The position numbers were made by a program, and so were the translations under genes. From the NCBI RefSeq assembly GCF_900114345.1, contig NZ_FOZJ01000003.1, positions 868,001 to 932,000 of the forward strand: a stretch of 64,000 nt of DNA. Reading direction: 5' to 3'. Below the pieces are notes generated by a model. The model was given only the letters and a program-made list of their open reading frames with translations. It searched no databases and was not told where the DNA came from. Every line of letters starts with the position of its first letter. Within the stretch, counting starts at the first letter, position 1. This DNA comes from Microbacterium sp. cf046. GTDB lineage: Bacteria > Actinomycetota > Actinomycetes > Actinomycetales > Microbacteriaceae. Positions 1-8,610 of this stretch are shown in pieces.

Positions 1-124
1 TGCAGGGGACGGTTCCCGAGGACGGCCTGCGCTGCGAGTAGAGCGGATGCCGGAGCCGCTCGCGTTCGCGGGGGCCCCGGCGACCCTGTAAGATCGATGA
101 TCGTGCGCAGCGCGAGCGCGGCGC

Positions 125-200
125 GCCACCTTAGCTCAGTCGGCAGAGCATCTCACTCGTAATGAGAAGGTCGAGAGTTCGATTCTCTCAGGTGGCTCCA
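125..200 (+). tRNA. tRNA-Thr (anticodon CGT)
   Basis: A full 76-nt cloverleaf. The 7-bp acceptor stem pairs GCCACCT at 125-131 with AGGTGGC at 190-196, followed by a discriminator T and an encoded CCA. The anticodon stem TCTCA/TGAGA encloses the loop CTCGTAA, so the anticodon is CGT (Thr). An excisionase/integrase pair follows within 170 bp downstream. The 3' end of this gene is therefore the probable attachment site of the element. The gene is intact, as is usual when the element restores the tRNA 3' end on integration. Confidence 0.96.
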
Positions 201-369
201 CATTCACCTGGTCACGTGGGCTTTGATTGATTCCGGAAGGGATCACGCAGTGGCCGATTGGACACTTGTAGGACACATTTCACCGCCTGACCAGGGTTTC
301 GGGTCCGGCCCGGTCGCGTTCGTCGACGCATCTCGACTCGCCTGGCGTCGTCTCGCGCACCTCTTGTGT
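201..369. other. tRNA-to-xis intergenic region, probable att arm region
   Basis: No gene is seen. Two GGACAC direct repeats, at 260-265 and 271-276, begin 11 bp apart, about one helical turn. They may be arm-type binding sites for the adjacent integrase or excisionase. That role is inferred only from position next to the attachment site. Confidence 0.35.
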
Positions 370-594
370 ATGACCGAACTCACTCCCAACGGCCTCGAGG
401 ACGTGTTCACCACGAGCGAGCTCGCGGCGCATTTGAAGGTCTCCCGGCAGGTGATCTACGACCTCCGCCACAACGGCCAGGGACCACGTGGATTTCATGT
501 CGGCAAAGAGCTGCGCTACACGGTCTCGGAGATCAACGCCTGGCTCGAACAGCGATCGGACCCGGTATCGGAGGGCGCCGTCGATGCCCGGTAA
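370..594 (+). CDS. Excisionase-like helix-turn-helix DNA-binding protein
   Basis: A 74-residue protein with a MerR/AlpA-type winged HTH of the 'excisionase family' kind: FTTSELAAHLKVSRQVIYDL is the helix-turn-helix, followed by the wing and the segment LRYTVSEINAWLEQR. Such proteins direct the integrase towards excision and often repress it. The ATG at 370 is chosen because the domain starts there; an upstream in-frame start at 223 would add about 49 residues with no family character. The 3' end overlaps the integrase start by 11 bp, so the two are probably translationally coupled. Confidence 0.82.
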   Translation: MTELTPNGLEDVFTTSELAAHLKVSRQVIYDLRHNGQGPRGFHVGKELRYTVSEINAWLEQRSDPVSEGAVDAR

Positions 595-1789
595 ACCGCG
601 GACCGAGGTCGGCACGTTCGGTGCGATCTCCGTTGCGAAGCTGCCTTCCGGTGCGATGCAGGCACATTGCCGGTTCCGTGACTGGGATGGCCGGCTCCGG
701 CCGGTGACGGCCACAGGGGCGACGAAGGCAAAGGCTGTCGCCGCTCTCCGCGCAAAGCTTGTCGAGCGCGATCGTTTCCCCGACGCAGGGCAGCCCGTCA
801 CGCCCGACACTCCGTTTCCCCAGCTGGCCGCGCTCTGGCTGGACGAAGTCGAGGCCAGTGTGCGGCTGTCGGACGGCACAAAGCAGCTCTACGCGACCGA
901 AGTTCGGACCCTGCTAATGCCCGCCTGGGAGCATCTGACACTTCGCGAGATGACGACGGGACGGCTGGAGCGCTTTCTCCGGGCGCAGGAGGCGGCGTCC
1001 CCTTCGAAGGCCAAGCAATCCCGCGTGTTGTTGAACCTGATCATGAAGTTCGCAATGCGCCACGATGCAATCCGCCACAACCCGGTCTCCGGCACCTCGC
1101 CGCTTCACAAGGCGCCCTCGACGCCGAAAGCATTGACGATGGCGGAGATCACTCGGATCCGCAAGGCGGCTCGTGAGTGGCGCACAGGAGGTGGCCTCCC
1201 GGGCCCGAAGCCCGATGGTCAACTCCGCGAGATCATCGAGGTCATGCTCGGCAGCTCGGCCCGCATCGGCGAAGCGCTCGCACTACGCAAGTGCGACGTC
1301 GACATGACGGCGAGTCCAGCGACGGCGCACATTCGCGGCACGATCGTGGTTCGGAAGGGTCAGGGAGTATTGCGTCAAGACTGGCCCAAGACACACAAGT
1401 CAGACCGGATCGTGGCAATACCGCAGTTCGCGGCTGAGGTCATTCGGCATCGCCTCGCGCTGATCGACGACAATGACCCCGAGCACTTGTTGTTCTTCAC
1501 CAAACGGGGGACGCCGATCACGCCGTACAACGCGCGGCGAACCTTCCGTCAGGTGCTGCGCGAGGCGGGCCTGGCGGGGCAAGGCATCAAGCCGCATTCG
1601 TTCCGAAAGACGGTTGCGACGCTCATCAGCGAAGAGGCGAGCGATGAAATGGCCGCCGAGATGCTTGGTCACGCCGATACCGCGGTCACCAGAGAGCACT
1701 ACATCGAGCGCAAGCAGAAAGCGAACCCCGAGACCGCACGGATACTTGAGGGGCTCGCGCCGCCCAACGACGGGCTGCCCCCTTCGTGA
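584..1789 (+). CDS. int: Site-specific tyrosine recombinase (integrase)
   Basis: A 401-residue phage-type integrase. It has an N-terminal arm-binding region (about 1-75), a SAM-like core-binding domain (about 78-170) and a C-terminal catalytic domain. The catalytic set is visible: Arg227 in SARIGEA, a Lys near 272, His338 and Arg341 in HSFR, His363 in LGHAD and the nucleophile Tyr373 in TREHYIE. It integrates and excises the element, presumably at the neighbouring tRNA-Thr 3' end. ATG 584 gives the normal family length; an in-frame start at 488 would add residues lying entirely inside the xis gene. Confidence 0.93.
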   Translation: MPGKPRTEVGTFGAISVAKLPSGAMQAHCRFRDWDGRLRPVTATGATKAKAVAALRAKLVERDRFPDAGQPVTPDTPFPQLAALWLDEVEASVRLSDGTKQLYATEVRTLLMPAWEHLTLREMTTGRLERFLRAQEAASPSKAKQSRVLLNLIMKFAMRHDAIRHNPVSGTSPLHKAPSTPKALTMAEITRIRKAAREWRTGGGLPGPKPDGQLREIIEVMLGSSARIGEALALRKCDVDMTASPATAHIRGTIVVRKGQGVLRQDWPKTHKSDRIVAIPQFAAEVIRHRLALIDDNDPEHLLFFTKRGTPITPYNARRTFRQVLREAGLAGQGIKPHSFRKTVATLISEEASDEMAAEMLGHADTAVTREHYIERKQKANPETARILEGLAPPNDGLPPS

Positions 1790-1884
1790 GGACTCATCTC
1801 CGCATCGGCTGCCAGTTCGTGTCGCTCAGATGGCGTAGTTATGCAAAGACTATGGCGAGGGTCGCGGCGGCGTGGTCCGTTACG

Positions 1885-2457
1885 TCACACCGCACCGGCA
1901 CCGACAGTCGCATAGAAGGCTCGCTCCGCTTCGCGTCGTCGCTCCACATCCTCGAGGACGAACTGGACGAAGTCCTCGTCGCGATTCGTGATGGCGACGT
2001 CGTCTGTCGCGCCCGCTGGAGGTTCTCCCGGCCACGACGTCTGGCGTGTCGGCCGATCCTTGTCAAGCCGCGTGCCGCAGGTGCTTGCCCACTCCCGCAG
2101 CCGCTGACGAGCGTCTGCGAAGTCGTGATGCCAGCCGAAGGGAGCTGATCCGTGCTGGTCGGGGTCGTACGCACAGAGCCAGTGGAGATGCAGTGCCGAG
2201 AGTTCCCAGACCAATTCAGGATGCCGATGCCACAGCGGGGGTAGGACAGACGCAGGGAGCCCGTACGTTTGGCGCAACCAATTGACCCATCGGTTCAGAA
2301 TGATCCACTCCGTCTCGGCTTGCTCCGCGTTGAGAAGGTTCCAATTCACCGGACGGGGAGGTTCGGAGGAGGTCGGTCCATCAAGGTCGTCATCGGCCTC
2401 GGCGGGCCGATGCGGTCGGGGTTTTTCCTCGGAATAGCCCGTCGGTCGGGGTGACAT
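1885..2457 (-). CDS. DUF4913-like hypothetical protein
   Basis: A 190-residue soluble protein with a central Trp/His-rich block. Landmarks are WVNWLRQTYGLP, PLWHRHPELVWELSAL and PFGWHHDFADARQRLREW. This block is typical of DUF4913-type proteins carried on actinobacterial plasmids and ICEs; the family name is from memory. The function is unknown. The N-terminus is charged and looks disordered, and the C-terminus is acidic. It lies 9 bp downstream of the SSB gene on the same strand and is probably cotranscribed with it. Confidence 0.7.
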   Translation of the reverse strand: MSPRPTGYSEEKPRPHRPAEADDDLDGPTSSEPPRPVNWNLLNAEQAETEWIILNRWVNWLRQTYGLPASVLPPLWHRHPELVWELSALHLHWLCAYDPDQHGSAPFGWHHDFADARQRLREWASTCGTRLDKDRPTRQTSWPGEPPAGATDDVAITNRDEDFVQFVLEDVERRREAERAFYATVGAGAV

Positions 2458-2466
2458 CGGGATCCG

Positions 2467-2910
2467 TCAGAGGCCGAGTGCGGTGGCAGCGGCGCCCTGG
2501 GACTGTGTCGGATTCATCTCCCGCGTGAGTACCTCCCGATTCGCGACGGTCCTCCGCGTGCGATCTACTTCGTAGTTGGTGCGGGCGAGGTCGTGTCCGA
2601 GCTTCTTCGCGACGAATTCCTGGGCTTCGACGACTTGACCATCGCGCTCGACGGTGAAGGTGTGGATGTATCCCTCGGCGATGAAGCTGTCTCCCTTGGC
2701 GAGTCGAGCCAGAGCTCGCTCGGCGGTGGCTCGGTAGGCGACCATGTCATGAAAACTGGGTTCGAGTTCGGTGAAGCTGCCGTCCTCGTTGCGGCGGAAG
2801 TGTGGCTGCCCGATCCGGACGTACAGGCGACTTTCTCCAGTCGATGTGATGCTCTGCTGGGGCTCTGAAGCGATGAAGCCGGAGATGGATTGCTGGGTGT
2901 GAAGTGCCAT
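2467..2910 (-). CDS. ssb: Single-stranded DNA-binding protein (element-encoded SSB)
   Basis: A 147-residue OB-fold protein. The SSB pattern is visible in VRIGQPHFRR, the PSFHDMVAYRATAERALARLAKGDSF block (cf. F.V..fg..Ae.....KG) and IAEGYIHTFTVERDGQ. The acidic C-terminal tip of housekeeping SSB is absent; it ends in a TALGL tail. An element SSB would coat transferred strands and support establishment together with the primase-polymerase. It is the first gene of a short minus-strand pair with the DUF4913-like gene. Confidence 0.8.
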   Translation of the reverse strand: MALHTQQSISGFIASEPQQSITSTGESRLYVRIGQPHFRRNEDGSFTELEPSFHDMVAYRATAERALARLAKGDSFIAEGYIHTFTVERDGQVVEAQEFVAKKLGHDLARTNYEVDRTRRTVANREVLTREMNPTQSQGAAATALGL

Positions 2911-3038
2911 CGGACTGATCCTCTGTCGAGGCGGACCGGGGTGTCCGCTCTACCGAGGAGGTGCGCGCGACGTCCCGTCTCGGTTAGCGAGCGGCACGTC
3001 GGCGCTCACCAATATGCTCGTCGTTGGCCGAGAAGGGG

Positions 3039-3356
3039 ATGCCGGTCATCGGAACGAACAAACGTCACGCGCAGTACTACGACCGACTCATGAACGATCG
3101 CATCGTGCAACGGCTCGCCGAGGAAAGTCCGCTGCAGTCACTGACTGCGCAGGAACGTCAAGAAAGTGTCCTCCCCGTCACCCGCGACCCACAGCCGAAG
3201 AAGTGCAGAGCTTGGGTCCGGTTCGGGCCGCACGCCACCCAAGTCGACGGACTCGTGGTCGTCTGGAACGACGTCGCCTGTGGAATCGAGTTCACCGTCG
3301 GCGATCAACAGATGCGCTGTTGGGTCTGGGCGAACGCCGTCACTCCGGCGGCATGA
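3039..3356 (+). CDS. Small conserved-looking hypothetical protein
   Basis: A 105-residue protein starting MPVIGTNKRHAQYYDRLMN. The N-terminus is basic. The C-terminal half (KKCRAWVRFGPHATQVDGLV...) is a likely small beta-fold ending in a Trp-rich strand. Function not recognised. The ATG at 3039 is preferred on the look of the N-terminus, but GAGAAGGGG abuts it with almost no spacing, so the TTG at 3024 is possible. It sits between the SSB gene (divergent) and traG (convergent). Confidence 0.55.
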   Translation: MPVIGTNKRHAQYYDRLMNDRIVQRLAEESPLQSLTAQERQESVLPVTRDPQPKKCRAWVRFGPHATQVDGLVVVWNDVACGIEFTVGDQQMRCWVWANAVTPAA

Positions 3357-3440
3357 ACGCTGAGACCCTGCGGATACGTTGTGGACGCTCCTGACGGTCC
3401 CAGAGTTGAACGGCGGGCCGCTGAGTGTCAGCGGTCGCCC

Positions 3441-5258
3441 TCAACCCACGTGATCATCGTCGGGGCGCGTCCCATCCAGATTGAAATCAGGACGCTCTCG
3501 CAGCAGTGACTCGAGCGCGGATCGATCAGTGAGCAGCAGCTTCGCGTCGCGTCGCGATGTCCAGGTCCGCAGCCGCGTCACCATGGGCGGGGCCGCGCGA
3601 AACATCACCAGCCCTGTGCCGAACGGCAGGGTGCGTATGACATCCGGGGGCATGATCGCAACACGGCGGATCGATCGTTGCGACGAGCGCGCGCCGCGGT
3701 CGCCGACCGTCGTGGACTCAGTAGCCTCGTCGCGTTCCCCGACGAGGGTGGAAAGGTCTTGAAGGTCGCGAGAGTTCGACCCACCGCCGAGGATGACCTT
3801 GACGATCGACGCGTCCCAGATCGCCCCGGCCGCGTTGTCGCTCCATTTCGACCGCGCCTGGGTGAGGGACTGCAGGACGGGCATCGTCGTGATCCCAGTG
3901 CCGCCGCCCTCGGCCATCAGGGTCGGCAGAGACGGAAGCGGAGCGAGGTTGCCGATCTCGTCCAAAGCGAGCAGCAGCGGTGGGTCGAGGCGCGCCCCCG
4001 GATTGCGCGCCGCGATCCGGCGCGCAGACTCCACGACATCCTCGACGAAGGCCGCGACGAGCGCAGCCGAGTTGTTGGCGCCGGCGCCAGTGGCGAGGAG
4101 GAACAATGTTCCATTGCTGCGCAGGAAGGACTCGGGGTCGAACGACTCGCCCTCGGCCGGAGACACGGCGGCGAGTACACGCGGATCGGCGAGCGCACCG
4201 AGCGCGAGAGACACGCCCTGCCATATCGAATCGCGCGTTCGGGGATCGGATTCGAGCATGGCTTGCAGGGAATCGGCCCAGCCCGTCGCTGCGCGTGAGT
4301 CGTTGACGAGGATGGCAACGGCATCGGAAGCGGCGGCGGGGTCCAGCGTCCAGCGGAACAACTCGCTGGGTGGCCGGCCGGCCAGTGCGGCGGCGTGGAG
4401 CAGAGACTGGAGCGCGGTACGAGTCTTGGACTCCCAGAATCCGCCAGACTCAACACCGCCGGCGGCCAGGCCCGTGCCAGCGGCGAGCCCCGCCGCTCTG
4501 ATCATCGCCGTCAGTGGGTTCTCGCATCCGCGGATGGGGGACCATCGCAGTCCTGCGGGCACTCCTTCAGTCAACTGTTGCGGGTCGAAAACGGCGACAG
4601 GTCCGATGCGAGCGCGTGCTCGCAGTGTGGCGGTGAGGTTGTCCGGGCGAGTTGATGTGGTGACGACGGGGCCGGGTGCATCAAGGATCGAGTTGATGAC
4701 GATGTGTGCGCCCTTGCCGGATCTTGGGGGACCGATGACAAGGATCGAGTCCTCGACGCTCGCCCAGACCGCGGATGATCGCGCGTGGCCGATCAGATAC
4801 CCGACGTCGCATGGCGCAGCATTGGTGAGTGACGGTCGCAGGTGCGCGGCTCGCCGCATCAACGCGCTTCGTGAGGCGGCTTTCGCAACGTCCTCGCGGG
4901 CGGCTATCCCTGCAATGCGGTGCGGGTCGAGCCGGCCCGCCCGGCGATGGCCGCGGATAATTCGCCAGACGAGGATACCGGCGCTTGCGCTCGCAGCCAT
5001 GAGCAGACCTGCGCACACCCAGTAGGCGGCCGGGTCGAGCCCAGGCGCTCGCAGCGCGGTAGCGGGATCGCCGGGGTTGAGGAGCACGGCGATCCCCGCG
5101 TCGACCCCGCCCGCGGGCTGGCCCAGACCGCTCAGCCACGTGGCTGCGGACCCGGCTATCCGAAGGAGCGCCGCGATCACGACTCCGGTGATGAGGACTC
5201 CGAGGCCGAGGTTGGTCAGCTCGTCTCCGTGGCTGCTTGAAGCCCCTGGCATGCTCAT
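3441..5258 (-). CDS. VirD4/TraG-type type IV secretion coupling protein
   Basis: A 605-residue coupling ATPase that links the relaxosome to the transfer channel. Two TM segments lie at about 17-38 and 78-101. Walker A is GPPRSGKG at 176-183. Walker B is LLLALDEIGNLAPLP near 430, the LDE-N signature of VirD4/TraG proteins. A TraM-recognition-like C-terminal part follows (KWSDNAAGAIWDASIVKVIL). It is the last gene of the long minus-strand transfer operon, 34 bp after dprA. Two ATG codons (M1 and M3) lie close together at the N-terminus. Confidence 0.9.
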   Translation of the reverse strand: MSMPGASSSHGDELTNLGLGVLITGVVIAALLRIAGSAATWLSGLGQPAGGVDAGIAVLLNPGDPATALRAPGLDPAAYWVCAGLLMAASASAGILVWRIIRGHRRAGRLDPHRIAGIAAREDVAKAASRSALMRRAAHLRPSLTNAAPCDVGYLIGHARSSAVWASVEDSILVIGPPRSGKGAHIVINSILDAPGPVVTTSTRPDNLTATLRARARIGPVAVFDPQQLTEGVPAGLRWSPIRGCENPLTAMIRAAGLAAGTGLAAGGVESGGFWESKTRTALQSLLHAAALAGRPPSELFRWTLDPAAASDAVAILVNDSRAATGWADSLQAMLESDPRTRDSIWQGVSLALGALADPRVLAAVSPAEGESFDPESFLRSNGTLFLLATGAGANNSAALVAAFVEDVVESARRIAARNPGARLDPPLLLALDEIGNLAPLPSLPTLMAEGGGTGITTMPVLQSLTQARSKWSDNAAGAIWDASIVKVILGGGSNSRDLQDLSTLVGERDEATESTTVGDRGARSSQRSIRRVAIMPPDVIRTLPFGTGLVMFRAAPPMVTRLRTWTSRRDAKLLLTDRSALESLLRERPDFNLDGTRPDDDHVG

Positions 5259-5292
5259 GGGAGCACCCGGTCGGGGTTGTGTGCGGCGATCA

Positions 5293-6291
5293 CTAGAGGC
5301 TGATGTCCGGTTCGAGGCGAAGCGGACGGCGCGTGTTGGTCGCGAAGCCGATGGGCCTGTCGAGTCCGGCGCTGTTCGTGGAGTCCAGGAGGTCTATCGC
5401 ATCGCGGGTCTCGGTGACGATCGTCGCAATCCCTTCCTGCAGCAGTCGATGGCAGCCGGCGCTGGCGGGGCTGGTCACGGGTCCGGGGACCGCGCCGATG
5501 GGCTTTCCGAGCGCATGGGCTTGACTCGCAACGTTCAGCGATCCGGAGCGGTAGCCCGCCTCGACCACGACAGTGGCGCCGCTCAGCGCGGCGAGGAGTC
5601 GGTTGCGTTGCAGAAACCGCCAGCGCGTCGGCGCGGACCCGGGAGGCAGTTCGCTGACGAGCAAGCCGCCGGAGTCCTGAATACGTTCGAACAGCTGCTG
5701 ATTGCCGACAGGATAGAAACGGTCGAGGCCGGTTGCCAGGACTGCCACCGTTGCCCCCGGACGGGCCGTCGTGGCTGCCCGATGTGCGGCACCGTCGATC
5801 CCGTATGCGCCACCGGAGTAGATGATCCGGCCCTGTGAGGCGAGGTCGGCTGCGAGCTCCGTAGTGACCTGTTCGCCATAGCTCGTCGCGGCTCGGGCGC
5901 CGACAAGGGTGATGCGGCTTGCCGCGACACCTTCGAGCCGGCTGGGCTGCCCGCTGAGCCAGAGGGCGAGCGGCGCCTGAGTGCCGAGCTGCTGGAGCTC
6001 GGCAGGCCAGGCCAGATCCTCCGTTGTCAGCATGGTCAACGCGCGGCGCTCCATCTCGTCTCGGACGCGGTCCACCTGGCCCGGGTCGAGGCGGGGCGCC
6101 AGCCTTCGCCGCCACAGGCTCCCTTCCGTCGGATCGATCGACGCCGGCAGAGCACTGTCGGATGCAACGAGGGCGAGGGTCTCGACGGCGCCCACCCGGG
6201 TAACCAGGGTTCCGGTGACGTTGTCGCCGGGTTCGGATGCCGCGGCCAGGCTGATGCGGGCGAGCCGGTCTTCGGAGAACGAGTGGCCCAT
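5293..6291 (-). CDS. dprA: DprA/Smf-like DNA-processing protein
   Basis: A 332-residue Rossmann-type DprA. It contains LVGARAATSYGEQ (cf. the GxRxxSxYG motif), YSGGAYGIDGAAHRAA (cf. SGxAxGID), LATGLDRFYPVGN, and WRFLQRNRLLAALS followed by VVVEAGYRSGS. DprA loads RecA on incoming single-stranded DNA and removes SSB, so here it may process or protect DNA arriving by conjugation. ATG 6291 is set by an AAGGAGG 8 bp upstream. Its place between virB4-like and traG genes, not at a chromosomal topA/rnhB locus, marks it as element-encoded. Confidence 0.88.
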   Translation of the reverse strand: MGHSFSEDRLARISLAAASEPGDNVTGTLVTRVGAVETLALVASDSALPASIDPTEGSLWRRRLAPRLDPGQVDRVRDEMERRALTMLTTEDLAWPAELQQLGTQAPLALWLSGQPSRLEGVAASRITLVGARAATSYGEQVTTELAADLASQGRIIYSGGAYGIDGAAHRAATTARPGATVAVLATGLDRFYPVGNQQLFERIQDSGGLLVSELPPGSAPTRWRFLQRNRLLAALSGATVVVEAGYRSGSLNVASQAHALGKPIGAVPGPVTSPASAGCHRLLQEGIATIVTETRDAIDLLDSTNSAGLDRPIGFATNTRRPLRLEPDISL

Positions 6292-6335
6292 GAGGTGCCT
6301 CCTTGGTTGAGCAGGTGCGTCGGGTGCGCCTGCGG

Positions 6336-7814
6336 TCATGCCGTCATTCGCGCGGTGGTGTCGAAGATGGCGAGCTCTTCGGGATGCAGTTGGTGCTGGA
6401 CGACGAAGCTGCGGTCTTTCACTCGCCATAGCCCCTGACCAGTACCGAGCGCCGGCAGCAGGTTCATCTCCGTCCGGGTGAGGCCGAGCGCCGTGGCCGT
6501 TGATCCGAGCTGGTCCGGCTCCTGCCGGTACACGATGCGGGTTTCCGCGTTGGCGAGGAGGGACGATGCGAGCGCGCGCATTGCCGAGCCGGAGTCGCCG
6601 ACGTTGTCCAGGTCGGAGAGCTTGTGGAAGATGAGCATGTTCGCGATGCCGAAGTGACGCGCCAGACGCCATTGGGCGTCCATCCGGCGGAGCAGCGCCG
6701 GGTAGGCCATCAAGCGCCAGGCCTCGTCGTAGATGACCCACCGTTGGCCGCCGGCCGGGTCGGCCAGCGCCGCCTCCATCCACGCCGATGAGCACGTCAT
6801 CAGAACGGAGATGAGGGTGGAGTTCTCCGCAACGCGTGATAGATCGAGAGACACCATGGGCAGTGACGGGTCGAAGCGGACGGTGGACGGTCCGTCGAAC
6901 AAGCCGGCAAGATCGCCCGCGACGAGTCTGCGGAGCGCGTGACCGACGAGCCGGCCGTCTTCCGCCAGTCGACGCGCCCGATCGTCGGCGTCGCTGGGCG
7001 AAAGAATGCGCTCAACGACCATGGGCAAGATCGGCACGTCCGCACTGCGGACGGCATCCGTCAGGGCAAGGTCAATTGCGGTGTGCTCCAAGGGCGTGAG
7101 CGACCGTTCTAATACCGTCTCAGCCAGCGCACCGATCAGGTCGCGCCGTCGGGCCGCGACCTGAGCGGTCCACTCGGAATCGGACAGCGCCGACGCGCGG
7201 TGGCCTTCATCGAGCGGGTTCAGACGGTTGCGGAGACCGTGACCGAGGATGATCGCGCGGCCACCAACGGCCTCTGCCACTGCGGTGTGCTCTCCCTTCG
7301 GATCTCCAGGGACGTAGACACGGCGACCGAAGGGCAGGGACCGGGAGTAGAGGGACTTGGCGAGCGAAGACTTGCCAGATCCGACGATGCCTGCCAGGAC
7401 GACGTTCGGTGCGGTGATGAGCCCGCGTTGGTAGAGAACCCACGGGTCGTAGACGAACGAGCCGCCGGAGTACAAGTCTTGTCCGACGAAGACGCCGGCT
7501 GGCCCAAGCCCCGCCTCGGCGAGGAAGGGATAGTGGCCTGCGAGCGTGGCGGACGTGTCCTGATGCTGGGGCAGCCTCAGGCTACGGGGCATGCGCAGGG
7601 CAGCGGGCCCGGGTTCGCCCGCAGCAGGCAGAAACGCCGCGGCGCGGGCTTCGACACGCTCCGCGACCCACCTCTCTTTCGCCGCCCGCGCGTGGTCCCT
7701 CTGTGCGTCTGCCTCGAGCCGCGCGGCTGCGCGTTCGCGTTGGCGGCGCTGACGGCGATGCTCCCCGCTCGGGTTGACGAGCGCCGTCGCGTGCAGCTGT
7801 TCGTCGCTCCTCAT
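6336..7814 (-). CDS. VirB4-type conjugal transfer ATPase
   Basis: A 492-residue ATPase predicted to power T4SS assembly and substrate transfer at the membrane. The N-terminal ~65 residues are highly charged and probably coiled coil. Walker A is GIVGSGKSS at about 142-150. Walker B is RWVIYDEAWRLMAY near 365, with the VirB4-typical DEAW. It is shorter than classical VirB4 (~800 aa); the missing N-terminal half may be supplied by the SCO6880 protein upstream. The start ATG overlaps the preceding stop in ATGA. Confidence 0.88.
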   Translation of the reverse strand: MRSDEQLHATALVNPSGEHRRQRRQRERAAARLEADAQRDHARAAKERWVAERVEARAAAFLPAAGEPGPAALRMPRSLRLPQHQDTSATLAGHYPFLAEAGLGPAGVFVGQDLYSGGSFVYDPWVLYQRGLITAPNVVLAGIVGSGKSSLAKSLYSRSLPFGRRVYVPGDPKGEHTAVAEAVGGRAIILGHGLRNRLNPLDEGHRASALSDSEWTAQVAARRRDLIGALAETVLERSLTPLEHTAIDLALTDAVRSADVPILPMVVERILSPSDADDRARRLAEDGRLVGHALRRLVAGDLAGLFDGPSTVRFDPSLPMVSLDLSRVAENSTLISVLMTCSSAWMEAALADPAGGQRWVIYDEAWRLMAYPALLRRMDAQWRLARHFGIANMLIFHKLSDLDNVGDSGSAMRALASSLLANAETRIVYRQEPDQLGSTATALGLTRTEMNLLPALGTGQGLWRVKDRSFVVQHQLHPEELAIFDTTARMTA

Positions 7815-8572
7815 AGCGCGACGCTCCTCGCTGGTGTCCGCTTGGCGCCCCGAGAACCCGTCCACACCGGGTGGATCGGGGTCCGCGATGGTGTCGTGCG
7901 CGCGTCTGCCCGCGGGGACGACGGCTCCTCGTCGTCCGGGCCACCCGGGAAGCGGCGCAGAAGCGAGACGTAGCCCAGCCGCGGATTGTGGATGAGCGCG
8001 TACCCACACACGCGGTCATCGCTTATGTGATCTGTCGGCCCTGCAGGGATGCCTTCGTAGACGTATCCGTTGACGAGTGCGGATTCGGTGGTTTCGTCTC
8101 CGTAGTCTTGCTGCGCGAGGTGCCGAATAGCAGCCCGCGGCCCGGATCGCTGAAGGATGTCGAGCGCGATGACCGCGTCAGCGCCCTGTAGGAAGATGAC
8201 GTTGAGCCATCGCTCGCTCTTCTCGACGGGAGCCCACGCGACCCGCCCTGAGTCCTGCGAGGCAAGGTCGGCGGCGCCCTCGGCTGCGTCGAGCAGTTCA
8301 CGGGTTCGGACGAGTGCCCATGCGGCGCCGTCTGCTTCTCGAGCCCCGAGCGCGGCGTCTCCGTCATCGGAGCGCGCCCGACCACGGTGGCGCATGTGGG
8401 CGTGAGCTAGCTGATCGGCTATCTGAACGAGCGAACGAAGACTGCCCAGGAGTTCACCGATCAAGGGGTACAGATCGGTGGGGTCGTCGAGGGCCGTTGT
8501 CGCGTGGGCCAGATCCGTCACCGCCGCCGAGGCAGTGGCACCGATCCGACGAGTGCTTCCGTGGGGTTCCAT
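7811..8572 (-). CDS. Conjugation-operon hypothetical protein
   Basis: A 253-residue soluble protein of unrecognised family. A helical first half (about 20-110, Ala/Leu/Arg-rich) is followed by an alpha/beta part with ERWLNVIFLQGADAVIALDI and VCGYALIHNPRLGYVSLLRR. The C-terminal ~45 residues are Pro/Arg-rich. ATG 8572 has GGAG about 7 bp upstream. It lies between SCO6880- and VirB4-type genes, and its stop overlaps the virB4-like start, so it probably belongs to the transfer apparatus or its regulation. Confidence 0.6.
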   Translation of the reverse strand: MEPHGSTRRIGATASAAVTDLAHATTALDDPTDLYPLIGELLGSLRSLVQIADQLAHAHMRHRGRARSDDGDAALGAREADGAAWALVRTRELLDAAEGAADLASQDSGRVAWAPVEKSERWLNVIFLQGADAVIALDILQRSGPRAAIRHLAQQDYGDETTESALVNGYVYEGIPAGPTDHISDDRVCGYALIHNPRLGYVSLLRRFPGGPDDEEPSSPRADARTTPSRTPIHPVWTGSRGAKRTPARSVAL

Positions 8573-8610
8573 GGGATTCTCCAATCCACTCGCTGAGCTT
8601 TGTGGCCGGG

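Noticed and set aside
3793..5025. A 410-codon open frame on the plus strand opposite the coupling-protein gene
   Set aside because: It is antisense to a clear VirD4/TraG gene, has no family motif, and is Ser/Arg/Ala-rich as expected for a shadow frame in high-GC DNA.
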